This document shows, piece by piece, positions 1 to 6,411 of a stretch of 64,000 bases of DNA; position 1 is the stretch's first letter, and every line of letters starts with the position of its first letter. Under the pieces are notes generated by a model. That model worked only from the letters and a program-made list of their open reading frames with translations. It did no database searches and had not been told where the DNA came from. The stretch comes from a bacterium. Its GTDB lineage: Bacteria; Patescibacteriota; Saccharimonadia; Saccharimonadales; UBA4665. The DNA is taken from positions 62,001 to 126,000 of the forward strand of contig JAJZAD010000001.1 in the NCBI GenBank assembly GCA_021799575.1, written 5' to 3'. A program made the position numbers and the translations under genes.

Positions 1-1
1 G

Positions 2-1159
2 GCTCAAAGCCTGCGGGTTACTGAAATTAGAAAAGAAAGCCATTCGGCCAAGGATTCCGGTAAACGACCGGTCTTCAACCAGTTAATCGCTGATATTAAG
101 AACGGCTTATTTAATGGTCTACTAGCCTGGAACGCATCGCGGCTGTCGCGCTGCGGTGGCGACTTAGGGTCAATCATCGACCTTATGGACCAAGGTAAGC
201 TAGTGGAAATCAGAACTCATGGCCAGGTATTCACCAATTCGCCAAATGACAAGTTCTTGCTCATGATCTTATGCTCCCAAGCCAAATTCGAGAACGACAA
301 CTGGGGTATTAATGTCAAACGGGGCATGAAAACCAAGTGCGAACTGGGTTTTCGGCCAAACATGACGCCACTTGGTTACGTTAACGACTATCGTTCAGGC
401 AAAGGCCAAAAGAAAGTGTTCGTCGACAAGAAGCGAGCGCCTGTTATTAAGGAAGCCTTTGAGAAAGTAGCTTCCGGTGCTCCCGGCAGGGATATTTATA
501 ACTGGTTCGCCGAAGTTAGCTTTAAGACTAAGCGAGGTAAGCTAGTCACACTTAGTATGGCTTACCGAATGCTCAATAATCCGTATTACTGCGGTATCTT
601 CGAGTTTCCAGTCGGCAGCGGCAAATGGTACAAAGGTTTATATAAGCCGATTATTAACCGTGAGCTATTCGATGCCGTACAGCAAAAGATGGTGGTAGCA
701 CCAAAAAGCAAGCCGGGCACCAAGCAATTTGACTATACCAAGCTTCTAACCTGTGGTGGCTGTGGCTCGGGCATTACGGCTCAGGAAAAATATAAGCAAA
801 CCAAGAAGCATGGTCGGGTACGGTATGTGTATTATCATTGCACCCAATCCAGAAACTTTGACTGCCCCCAACCATACCTGCGGGAAGAAAAGCTGACGGA
901 AGTTTTTATCCGCCTGCTAGCGGGCATAACGGTACAAGAAATTCAGAATAAAGATACTCTACGGACTGAGTTGGATAGGTTTAGACGATTATCCGCAGCA
1001 GTACTAGGCGATGCCCAGAGTGATGGACTGGGCATAGATTTGCATAACTTTGCGAAGTACATTCTGACGCAAGGCACCAGAGCCGAGAAACGAGCCCTAA
1101 TAGCCTGCCTCGAGCAAACGATTTACCTGAAGAACAAAGAAGTTACGACCGAAATCTAA
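2..1159 (+). CDS. Large serine recombinase, 5' end outside the window
   Basis: The reading frame is open from base 2, so the gene starts before the window; about 385 residues are visible. The N-terminal part carries the end of a resolvase catalytic domain (WNASRLSR, then DLGSIIDLM). A Recombinase domain follows (GFRPNMTPLGY, then AYRMLNNPYYCGIF), and then a zinc-ribbon (LLTCGGCGSG ... YYHC ... CPQPYL). This is the architecture of phage/ICE integrases and cassette recombinases that cut with an N-terminal serine; that serine is not in view. The C-terminus is short, with no long coiled coil. It lies just upstream of two tRNA genes and a repeat-bounded gene array. Whether it mobilises that array is inference. 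Confidence 0.9.
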   Translation, partial: AQSLRVTEIRKESHSAKDSGKRPVFNQLIADIKNGLFNGLLAWNASRLSRCGGDLGSIIDLMDQGKLVEIRTHGQVFTNSPNDKFLLMILCSQAKFENDNWGINVKRGMKTKCELGFRPNMTPLGYVNDYRSGKGQKKVFVDKKRAPVIKEAFEKVASGAPGRDIYNWFAEVSFKTKRGKLVTLSMAYRMLNNPYYCGIFEFPVGSGKWYKGLYKPIINRELFDAVQQKMVVAPKSKPGTKQFDYTKLLTCGGCGSGITAQEKYKQTKKHGRVRYVYYHCTQSRNFDCPQPYLREEKLTEVFIRLLAGITVQEIQNKDTLRTELDRFRRLSAAVLGDAQSDGLGIDLHNFAKYILTQGTRAEKRALIACLEQTIYLKNKEVTTEI

Positions 1160-1269
1160 GCCAAAAACAGATGATCAGCCACAAGAGGCTGATTGTTCTT
1201 TGAGCCAGAATCAAAAAGCTCCATAATTTTATGCATTCAAGGAGTATTTAAGCAGTTCCAGTTTCTAGC

Positions 1270-1360
<91 letters not shown>

Positions 1361-1452
1361 ATTAACGTTTAAGATGTCTACATCATTGTAAGCTCTTAAT
1401 TTCCATTGTGGAAGCTATCATTAAAAGATGTTAAACTAACCTGTTGAAATGT

Positions 1453-1529
1453 GCGCGTGTAGCTCAGCTGGATAGAGCGTTGGCTTGCGGAGCCAAAGGT
1501 CGTAGGTTCGAATCCTGCCACGCGTACCA
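1453..1529 (+). tRNA. tRNA-Arg with anticodon GCG, encoded CCA
   Basis: Full cloverleaf: acceptor GCGCGTG/CACGCGT (one G-T end pair), D-stem GCTC/GAGC, anticodon stem TTGGC/GCCAA with loop TTGCGGA, T-arm GTAGG-TTCGAAT-CCTGC, discriminator A and encoded CCA. Anticodon 34-36 is GCG, which reads CGC and, by wobble, CGU. Most bacteria use ACG edited to ICG here. The tRNA's last bases (GCGTACCA) match the GTACCA core of the downstream island repeats, so it looks like the anchor site of the array. Confidence 0.93.
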
Positions 1530-1634
1530 TACAGGAATTTAGTTTCTAATACATCTTTCAGATTGGTTCTGATATTTTCGTAAGTTTTGGTTTAACTTTA
1601 CAAAAACAGATTAAAATCGTTTCTAATCCTGTTC
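1524..1634 (+). repeat. Island repeat site 1 (right arm fused to tRNA-Arg)
   Basis: The tRNA 3' end GTACCA is followed by a right arm (AGGAATTTAG, then TCTAATACATC). Two small hairpins follow: TCAGA-TTGGT-TCTGA, and AACAG-ATTA ... TAAT-C-CTGTT (1605-1633). The same arm occurs at 3231-3340 and 4323-4436, and in reverse at 5120-5187. The left arm seen at the other sites is replaced here by the tRNA gene itself, as expected of an attachment site. Confidence 0.7.
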
Positions 1635-1657
1635 AATTAATCTGTTAGTATAAATAT

Positions 1658-2053
1658 ATGTTAGGAATTAAAGACTTAAAGCAGACTTTACAGTCTATTA
1701 AGGTTATTTGTGATGATGTAGAGTACGGCTTTGCTAGTATTGAAGACGAAAAGCTAGTATCTAGAGATAAGGTCTTAGCCACATTTCATGAGAACGGAAG
1801 GCTAGCAGTTATCGCACCGAAATCATATCTTGATTCAATGAGTATCGATAACGAAGGCCCCTACGCAAAACTAACAATTGACGTCAATACATCACTAGAG
1901 CTAGTTGGACTAACAGCTGTAATGGCGACTAAACTTGCAGACCACGGTATATCAGCGAATTTTGTAGCTACTTTTTATCATGACCATGTTTTCGTTCAAT
2001 ATGATTTACGACAAAAAACAAAGGATTTGCTAGAGAGCTTAAAGAACGATTGA
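1658..2053 (+). CDS. ACT-domain protein (DUF2241-like), cassette gene
   Basis: 131 residues. The C-terminal half (GISANFVATFYHDHVFVQYD, then LLESL) resembles the small stand-alone ACT-like proteins (DUF2241 type), which are thought to bind amino acids or similar ligands; no enzymatic residues are known for the family. A -10-like TATAAA/TAGTAT lies right before the ATG, so the mRNA probably has little or no leader. It is the first gene after the tRNA-Arg in the repeat-bounded array and carries its own promoter, as cassette genes do. Its cellular role is unknown. Confidence 0.65.
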   Translation: MLGIKDLKQTLQSIKVICDDVEYGFASIEDEKLVSRDKVLATFHENGRLAVIAPKSYLDSMSIDNEGPYAKLTIDVNTSLELVGLTAVMATKLADHGISANFVATFYHDHVFVQYDLRQKTKDLLESLKND

Positions 2054-2099
2054 GCTTCTGGCTTCTCGGACTACGGTTTACCATAGTGACTATGGTAGG
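2054..2099 (+). repeat. Island repeat site 2 (left arm plus palindrome)
   Basis: The left arm (TTCTGGCTTCTCGGACTACG, then GTTTACC) begins directly after the stop codon of the preceding gene. It contains the short hairpin TCTGG-CTTC-TCGGA. It runs into a perfect palindrome, TACCATAG-TGA-CTATGGTA (2079-2097), which could also act as a terminator stem. Confidence 0.65.
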
Positions 2100-2113
2100 T
2101 TGTCGGTTATGTT

Positions 2114-2392
2114 CTATTCCTGCTTGGTCAATATTTCTGTGAACCTATCTACTTTTTTGTTATTCCACTCAACTTTTTCTAGCCAACTCTTTAAGGGGCG
2201 AACAAACACTATATTATCTCTGTATTGAGCTTCATAAATTACACAAATACTGTCGTCGGCTTCCATAACTGCTAGTTTTATAACTTTATAACTAAGCTCA
2301 GGTTTTTTGTAATGATAATAAAATTCTCCAACCTTTACTTTTTTATTAGCTTTTACTAGCTCATCAATTAGTATTTTGTGAGATTTGTGCAT
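2114..2392 (-). CDS. DUF1653 family protein, cassette gene
   Basis: 92 residues. The pattern GEFYYHYKKPELSYKVIKLA ... VIYEAQYRD ... VFVRPLKSWLE ... RFTEI is the DUF1653 signature, a small fold common in bacteria whose function is not established. It reads against the flanking genes. On its strand, -10 TACAAT (2399-2404) ends six bases before the ATG, so translation is probably leaderless. It sits between repeat sites 2 and 3. Cargo of unknown benefit. Confidence 0.75.
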   Translation of the reverse strand: MHKSHKILIDELVKANKKVKVGEFYYHYKKPELSYKVIKLAVMEADDSICVIYEAQYRDNIVFVRPLKSWLEKVEWNNKKVDRFTEILTKQE

Positions 2393-2401
2393 ATATTAAT
2401 T

Positions 2402-2484
2402 GTAGCAAACCATCTAGATAACAGATACAGCAAAGTCCAAATCATTAATAATAGCGGTTCTGGCTTCTCGGACTACGGTTTACC
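2402..2484 (+). repeat. Island repeat site 3 (long left arm)
   Basis: This 83-base unit aligns without gaps to 5953-6035. Shared blocks are GTAGCAAA, TAACAGATA, AAATC and AATAATAGCGGTTCTG, then TCTCGGACT. It ends with hairpin TCTGG-CTTC-TCGGA and GGTTTACC. In addition AGTCC (2434-2438) can pair with GGACT (2470-2474). Confidence 0.75.
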
Positions 2485-2495
2485 AGAAAAAGTAG

Positions 2496-2525
2496 TTGAC
2501 GTACTGGTATAACTTTTGTTATACT
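2496..2525 (+). promoter_or_regulatory. Promoter and operator of the mazEF-like pair
   Basis: The -35 TTGACG (2496-2501) and -10 TATACT (2520-2525) are 18 bp apart. A perfect inverted repeat, GTATAAC-TTTT-GTTATAC (2507-2524), covers the spacer and -10 and is well placed for autorepression by the antitoxin. The start codon follows 7 nt after the -10, so the transcript is predicted leaderless. Confidence 0.75.
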
Positions 2526-2532
2526 TATTTAT

Positions 2533-2769
2533 ATGAAAACAGCGGTTTCTATTCCAGATAACGTGTATACTTCTGCTGAAAAACTTGCTAGGCGCTTAGG
2601 CAAATCACGCAGCCAGCTTTACGCTCAGGCCTTAAGTAATTATTTATCTAAGCACCAAAAAGAAGGCATAACAACAAAATTGAACGAGGTTTATCTTAAT
2701 AATGACACAAAGATCGATCCACTACTTATAAGTCTGCAGGTCCAATCCCTATCAAAGGAAGATTGGTGA
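2533..2769 (+). CDS. Ribbon-helix-helix antitoxin (MazE/EndoAI type)
   Basis: 78 residues. The N-terminus MKTAVSIPDNVYTSAEKLAR followed by LGKSRSQLYAQAL is a ribbon-helix-helix DNA-binding fold, as in the EndoAI-type antitoxins that pair with MazF. The C-terminal third, ending SLSKEDW, should be the toxin-binding tail. It overlaps the toxin gene by 7 nt, so translation is coupled. The palindrome over its promoter is the expected operator. The pair lies between repeat sites 3 and 4. Confidence 0.85.
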   Translation: MKTAVSIPDNVYTSAEKLARRLGKSRSQLYAQALSNYLSKHQKEGITTKLNEVYLNNDTKIDPLLISLQVQSLSKEDW

Positions 2770-3104
2770 AACGTGGCCAGATCTGGTGGGCAGAATTACC
2801 AGAACCAAGTGCATCAGAGCCGGGTTATAAACGGCCAGTAGTTATTGTCCAAGCAGACGAGTTCAATAATAGTCGCATTGGTACAGTGATAGTAGTAGTA
2901 CTAACCTCTAACTTGAAGCTTGCCGATGCGCCTGGTAATTTACATCTTCCAAAATCGAAAACTGGGCTAGCAAAGGATTCAGTTGCCAATGTGTCTCAAA
3001 TACTTACTCTCGACAAGAGTTTCTTAACGGAACAAATCGGTCAGCTTGATAGAGTGGCCGTTCAGCAGCTAGATGAAGGCTTGCAGCTAGTTCTATCTTT
3101 ATAG
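2763..3104 (+). CDS. MazF/PemK-type mRNA interferase toxin
   Basis: 113 residues. The pattern KRGQIWWAELPEPSASEPGYKRPVVIVQ is the conserved start of the MazF/PemK fold, including the loop that contacts RNA. VVVLTSNL and the later SQILTLDKSFL ... IGQLD complete the family signature. These toxins cut mRNA at short motifs and are neutralised by the antitoxin encoded directly upstream. It starts with GTG inside the antitoxin gene. A toxin-antitoxin pair in a cassette array may stabilise the array against loss (inference). Confidence 0.9.
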   Translation: MVKRGQIWWAELPEPSASEPGYKRPVVIVQADEFNNSRIGTVIVVVLTSNLKLADAPGNLHLPKSKTGLAKDSVANVSQILTLDKSFLTEQIGQLDRVAVQQLDEGLQLVLSL

Positions 3105-3202
3105 AGTGGTAAGGTTCTAATCCAGTACGGTAGTTACTGTGCAAGACTTGGCAGAGGTGATACCTCAAAAGTTTCGTGCCAGCGCAGCAGCTCGCTCTTG
3201 AG
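3105..3202. other. Gene-less segment between mazF-like gene and repeat site 4
   Basis: No credible reading frame. GGTTCTAATCCAGTACGGTA at 3114-3133 resembles a decayed left arm, and ACCTCAAA/CTTGAGG can pair across the segment. It may be the remnant of a lost cassette. Confidence 0.35.
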
Positions 3203-3340
3203 GCGGTTCCAAGTAGAAACTGGAAGGTGTACCAAACAGGAATTTAGTCTTTAAAACACCTTTTAATTTAGTTCTGATATTTTTATAAGTTTTGAGTCCT
3301 ATTTTGTCCAACAGATTGAAATAGTTTCTAACCCCGCTTG
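3203..3340 (+). repeat. Island repeat site 4 (divergent left arm plus right arm)
   Basis: The left arm, GCGGTTCCAAGTAGAAACTG then GAAGGTGTACC, has lost the internal hairpin. The right arm (ACAGGAATTTAGTC ... GTTCTGATATTTTTATAAGT ... AACAGATTGAAATAGTTTCT) matches sites 1 and 6. Confidence 0.7.
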
Positions 3341-3376
3341 CCCTAAAAAACGGTACTGCTTGCATATATTTGTTGG

Positions 3377-3685
3377 ATGCAGATAATTAACTACACGAGT
3401 GAAACAGCACCAGTATTAGGTGGAACTTTTACTGATTTTAACGAGATGGGTTATGAACCTCGAGATGAGTTGAGGACTTGGGCAAGGTCTATATGGGAAG
3501 ATGAATTTGACGAATCCAATAATCCTAGGTGGTGGCACAAGTTATTTTGCCCTTGGCTCTGGGTAGTTAAAAGATTGCGTCGTATAGATTTAGTTTCTGA
3601 TGGAAGTGTATTGGTTAACACCCTGCTCTATAGTTCCACAAAAACTGGGCGATTAACATTTGGTGAACGCATCGTATTCTGGTAA
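3377..3685 (+). CDS. Hypothetical cassette protein, 102 aa
   Basis: I do not recognise this protein. It is rich in Trp and charged residues in the middle (WARSIWEDEFDE, WWHKLFCPWLWVVKRLRRID) and has no clear signal peptide. The WLWVV stretch is too short for a sure membrane span. -10 TATATT (3365-3370) ends 6 nt before the ATG, the same leaderless spacing as its neighbours, which supports the start and the idea that it is expressed. It sits alone between repeat sites 4 and 5. Confidence 0.5.
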   Translation: MQIINYTSETAPVLGGTFTDFNEMGYEPRDELRTWARSIWEDEFDESNNPRWWHKLFCPWLWVVKRLRRIDLVSDGSVLVNTLLYSSTKTGRLTFGERIVFW

Positions 3686-3700
3686 ATACCGTTCGATTAA

Positions 3701-3728
3701 CAGTCTCTGACTTATCAGACTATGGTAC
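3701..3728 (+). repeat. Island repeat site 5 (short left arm)
   Basis: The left-arm core AGTCTCTGACTTATCAGACT then ATGGTAC. The hairpin TCTGA-CTTA-TCAGA is kept with a changed loop base. No right arm follows. Confidence 0.6.
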
Positions 3729-3732
3729 TCTT

Positions 3733-4002
3733 TTAAAAACCTTTGTACGCATCTTTACGGTGACGAACTCTTATAACTATGATAATCAGTTCGCTTGTAT
3801 AAACTTGATATACAATTCTATAAGTTCCTTGCCTAATACGATAAACATTACTAGAACCTTTGATTTTTTTAGCGTCATCAGGAAGAGGGTTGTTATATAA
3901 GCTATCGATTATATCTACAATCTTGTCCCTTAACACCTTATTTGGCAGTTTTCGTATCTCTTTCTGTGCAGAGTTTTTAATCTCAACTTTATAGTAAGCC
4001 AT
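3733..4002 (-). CDS. RelE/ParE-family toxin
   Basis: 89 residues. YYKVEIKNSAQKEIRKLP, then NPLPDDAKKIKG, VYRIRQGTYRIVYQV and VIRVRHRKDAYK are the consecutive landmarks of RelE-type toxins, including the basic C-terminal segment used to cut ribosome-bound mRNA. The start overlaps the end of the antitoxin gene by 14 nt, so both come from one transcript. It lies between repeat sites 5 and 6, facing opposite to the mazEF-like pair. ParE-like action on gyrase cannot be excluded from sequence alone. Confidence 0.88.
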   Translation of the reverse strand: MAYYKVEIKNSAQKEIRKLPNKVLRDKIVDIIDSLYNNPLPDDAKKIKGSSNVYRIRQGTYRIVYQVYTSELIIIVIRVRHRKDAYKGF

Positions 4003-4207
4003 CAGCTTTAAGCTCTTTGACGAATGCTCTGAAGTCTAAAGTGGTTTCATTCTCGCGTTCTTTTACCGCCTGCAAGTCGTCTAAGTCTTCAAGTACCTGT
4101 TCTTTTAGAGCATCTTCTACTAGTGTTGACACGGTCACTCCACTTTCGGCTGCTCTTATTCTTAGAGCTTTGTATATGTTATCGTTTAAAGTAATTGTGG
4201 TTCGCAT
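3989..4207 (-). CDS. Ribbon-helix-helix antitoxin of the RelE-like pair
   Basis: 72 residues from the ATG preceded by AAAGGA seven bases upstream; an upstream in-frame ATG lacks a ribosome site and is less likely. MRTTITLNDNIYKALRIRAA, then SGVTVSTLVEDALKE, is a ribbon-helix-helix DNA-binding fold. The acidic tail (LEDLDDLQAVKERENETTLD) should wrap the toxin. Upstream there is a -10-like TATATT and repeated TATTGATG motifs that may be operators. Partner of the toxin gene that overlaps its 3' end. Confidence 0.8.
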   Translation of the reverse strand: MRTTITLNDNIYKALRIRAAESGVTVSTLVEDALKEQVLEDLDDLQAVKERENETTLDFRAFVKELKADGLL

Positions 4208-4297
4208 AACTATTCCTTTCTTAGCTAAATCCAATATAGCACATATTCATCAATACATCAATATGTAATGATGACAATGCTCACTTTGAGCATATAG

Positions 4298-4436
4298 AGT
4301 TTCTGACTTCTCAGACTGCGATGTACCACATCGGAATTTAGTCTGTAATACATCTCTCAGGTTGGTTCTGACATTTTCCTAAGCTTTTGAGCTAGTCACA
4401 GCTAACAGATTAAAATCGTTTCTAATCCCTGCTGCC
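4298..4436 (+). repeat. Island repeat site 6 (most complete copy)
   Basis: Left arm with hairpin TCTGA-CTTC-TCAGA (4302-4315), the core GATGTACCA, then the right arm GGAATTTAGTCTGTAATACA through AACAGATTAAAATCGTTTCT to GCTGCC. It gives the full plan: left hairpin, GTACCA junction, right arm. Confidence 0.75.
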
Positions 4437-4493
4437 TAGTCTTGCTTACAAGTTGATAGCCAACCCATTACAACAATACTTATAATTAAACAT

Positions 4494-5024
4494 ATGGAAC
4501 CTGCATTCCCCGAGTTTAAACAAGAGTCAATTGAGCTACTAAAAGAAGACCAAAAAGAAATTCGTAGTCACTACAAAAAACTTAAAACCCTAGGCTCTGA
4601 GGAAGAAAGAAGGATATAAAATCAACAGCTAAAGGAACACTGCCCTATTCTAGCCAAAAGAATGATGAAAATAATCGAGCTAATTAAAGAGCCAAGCATA
4701 TCAAATATTGGCAAAGAAGGCTCTGAGGCAGTTTCAGTGCTAGCGCTTCACTCCTATCTAGACGAGATGAAAAAAGTCTTAGCGGCCTACCAAAAAGTCT
4801 ATAAACGTAACCCTGATGATGTGAATAAAGAGTCAATTCCCTCGCTCACTGACCGTATAATGGTTCTTGAGCAAAGAACTCAACTTTTCGGTAATAATTG
4901 GATGTTAGATAAAAAAGGTAAGTATTTTCTCGTACCTGTTAAGGATTTTGAACATATGAATCAGCGCCGAGCAAAGTACGGGTTAAATCCCCCTGCATGC
5001 AACCGACTTTTTATGCCATGGTGA
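4494..5024 (+). pseudogene. Hypothetical gene broken by one in-frame TAA
   Basis: An ATG seven bases after -10 TATAAT (4481-4486) opens 41 codons (MEPAFPEFKQESIELLKEDQ ...) and stops at TAA 4617-4619. The same frame then continues without a break to the TGA at 5022-5024 (NQQLKEHCPILAKRMMKIIE ... YGLNPPACNRLFMPW). The simplest reading is one gene of about 176 codons with a single nonsense change. The downstream 120-residue part could still start at ATG 4662 or 4665. The product is charged and helical, and I do not recognise it. An alternative is two small real genes. It sits between repeat sites 6 and 7. Confidence 0.55.
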
Positions 5025-5119
5025 AAGAAAAACCTTCTAAGTAAGGGCTTAGCTGAAGTAAGTGACTAAAAAGAATTAACAGATGAAGAATATGCCGAGT
5101 TCTCCAAGGGTCATTGAGG

Positions 5120-5216
5120 GTAACATTTAGTCTGGTAGCTCAAAACCACTACGAAAAATATTGGTTACTAAATTTCTCTATTGGTACACAGTAGTCCGAG
5201 AAGTCAGAAACGCTAT
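5120..5216 (-). repeat. Island repeat site 7, inverted
   Basis: On the minus strand: AATAGCGTTTCTGACTTCTC, then GGACTACTGTGTACC (left arm 5183-5216), followed by AATAGAGAAATTTAGT (degenerate right arm). The hairpin TCTGA-CTTC-TCGGA is kept. The left arm overlaps the last four bases of the PIN toxin gene, so gene and repeat moved together or share an end. Confidence 0.65.
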
Positions 5217-5584
5217 TTTAAGGGATTGTGAAGCTTCAGGCCTTCAACACTAGAGAACTCTGAAGTATTAGCTGTCCATAATTCCGAATTACTAACTAGA
5301 GCTGTCGCTGCAATAATGGCATTAGGGGTTTTAATTCTGTATTTTTGCCGCAAATTGATGGTTTGTTGAGCTATACTATCATCAATATAGGCTAATTCAC
5401 CAGTATCTAGCATTTTATTAATGGCCCTAGTTTCGGCTTCCGTTATTTCTTGAAACCCTAGCGCTTCAATTTTAGTAATAATAGAAAAGACAGGAACTAT
5501 TTTATCTAAATCGTTATTATTAGATATAACTCCCACCTTATACCAACCTATCAGTATATTGGTATCAATGACTGCTCGGTTCAT
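5213..5584 (-). CDS. PIN-domain toxin (VapC-like), catalytic site altered
   Basis: 123 residues. RAVIDTNILIG supplies the first PIN acid, SIITKIEALG the second, and the C-terminal KTPNAIIAATAL and WTANTSEF align with the usual K.PDAIIAATA and T.D..DF segments. The third acid is Asn and the fourth segment has Ser-Glu, so metal binding and RNase activity may be weakened. It follows the AbrB-type antitoxin gene by 6 nt in one operon. PIN toxins usually cleave tRNA or rRNA. Confidence 0.82.
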   Translation of the reverse strand: MNRAVIDTNILIGWYKVGVISNNNDLDKIVPVFSIITKIEALGFQEITEAETRAINKMLDTGELAYIDDSIAQQTINLRQKYRIKTPNAIIAATALVSNSELWTANTSEFSSVEGLKLHNPLK

Positions 5585-5590
5585 TTCGTT

Positions 5591-5845
5591 TTAGTTCCAA
5601 CTGTCACGTTCGGCTCGTTGCCACCCAGACGGGTTTGTTATCTTATCCCAAACTCCTATGCCACCTTTCTTATGAGAAGCTTTGATGCTAGCCTGGAGGT
5701 CCGCAAGCGTTCCCCCTATAACTTGTGGGTCTTGAAGAATAACCTTTGCTCCTGGTCTAAGGTTATTGCGTTCAGCATAGGATTTAGGCACCCTTAATGC
5801 ATAGGAATTTCCAGTTTTTATAACGGTTGCTGTAGATGTATTCAT
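5591..5845 (-). CDS. AbrB/SpoVT-type antitoxin (VapB-like)
   Basis: 84 residues from the ATG that follows the promoter. MNTSTATVIKTGNSYALRVP then KSYAERNNLRPGAKVIL is a SpoVT/AbrB swapped-hairpin DNA-binding domain. The C-terminal half (HKKGGIGVWDKITNPSGWQR) should bind the PIN toxin. A longer frame extends upstream to 5896 but would cover the -35/-10 and operator, so I reject it. The pair lies between inverted site 7 and site 8. Confidence 0.8.
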   Translation of the reverse strand: MNTSTATVIKTGNSYALRVPKSYAERNNLRPGAKVILQDPQVIGGTLADLQASIKASHKKGGIGVWDKITNPSGWQRAERDSWN

Positions 5846-5854
5846 AATATATAT

Positions 5855-5884
5855 TATTGTATATACAATAGGCAGTCTTGTCAA
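5855..5884 (-). promoter_or_regulatory. Promoter and operator of the vapBC-like pair
   Basis: On the minus strand, TTGACA (5879-5884), a 17-bp spacer and TACAAT (5856-5861) form a near-consensus sigma70 promoter. A perfect 16-bp palindrome, TATTGTATATACAATA (5855-5870), covers the -10, as expected for antitoxin autoregulation. Confidence 0.8.
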
Positions 5885-5952
5885 TGCATATTGCATACTA
5901 AATAGTACTTAATTTTGTAAAATTAGAACGTAATGGGAACAGTTAGGGGGTA

Positions 5953-6036
5953 GTAGCAAAATACCTAACTAACAGATAAAACAAAATCTAAATCCCCAAT
6001 AATAGCGGTTCTGACCTCTCGGACTGTGGTGTACAT
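5953..6036 (+). repeat. Island repeat site 8 (right-most copy)
   Basis: An ungapped near-copy of site 3: GTAGCAAA, TAACAGATA, AATAATAGCGGTTCTG, then hairpin TCTGA-CCTC-TCGGA and GGTGTAC. It follows the vapB-like promoter region and is the last recognisable repeat before the chromosomal genes. Confidence 0.75.
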
Positions 6037-6376
6037 TAGTAAAATCAAAAGCCACTTAGAAGTTAAAAAAAGAGTATGAAGAATGAACGTATAAGTAGAC
6101 TAACATTTGGGCCAAAGAAGATATTGAACCGATAAAATGCATTGATTCAGTCGGCACCATACTGCCAGAAGACTAGTACTAGCCTTAGCTCTTATATTAT
6201 TAGATTAGTTTTTGGTTCCTGTTTCCCGCGGGAATTCTAATCCATAAGAAATGGCTAAAAATCAAATGATGATGCTATCTATTGTTTCGGTGTTCTTTTT
6301 CTTGGATGTCAGCGTTACTTAGCTCGACTTAACACGAATTATGTAGGTAAAACCCAAGACCTTTAGTAGCGATAGC
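6037..6376. other. Non-coding segment at the right edge of the island
   Basis: No credible gene on either strand. It contains an isolated 12-bp palindrome, TTCCCGCGGGAA (6223-6234), that fits no feature I know. AT-rich and probably decayed island sequence. Confidence 0.4.
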
Positions 6377-6405
6377 TTGCCGTTAAGATGTAGTCGACTT
6401 ACAAT
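6377..6405 (+). promoter_or_regulatory. Promoter of the membrane AAA+ operon
   Basis: -35 TTGCCG (6377-6382), 17-bp spacer, -10 TACAAT (6400-6405). The ATG of the next gene is six bases downstream, so the predicted transcript is leaderless. Confidence 0.6.
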
Positions 6406-6411
6406 TTGTTT

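Noticed and set aside
3165-3365. 66-codon minus-strand frame across repeat site 4
   Set aside because: It covers the repeat arms and part of it recurs only because the repeat recurs; not a gene.
4017-4268. 83-codon frame opposite the RHH antitoxin
   Set aside because: Shadow of the antitoxin gene; the antitoxin strand has family motifs and a ribosome site.
5846-5896. Upstream extension of the AbrB-like antitoxin
   Set aside because: The extension would contain the -35, -10 and palindromic operator; the ATG at 5845 is a better start.
1453-6036. Classical integron with IntI and attC sites
   Set aside because: No integron integrase in the window, and the 7-bp R boxes are not in the required order. 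I therefore call it integron-like only.
5953-6036. attR of an ICE with a tRNA-Arg 3' duplicate
   Set aside because: Only GTAC matches the tRNA end; there is no 15-20 bp duplicate of the tRNA 3' half, so a simple tRNA-integrated ICE is not supported.
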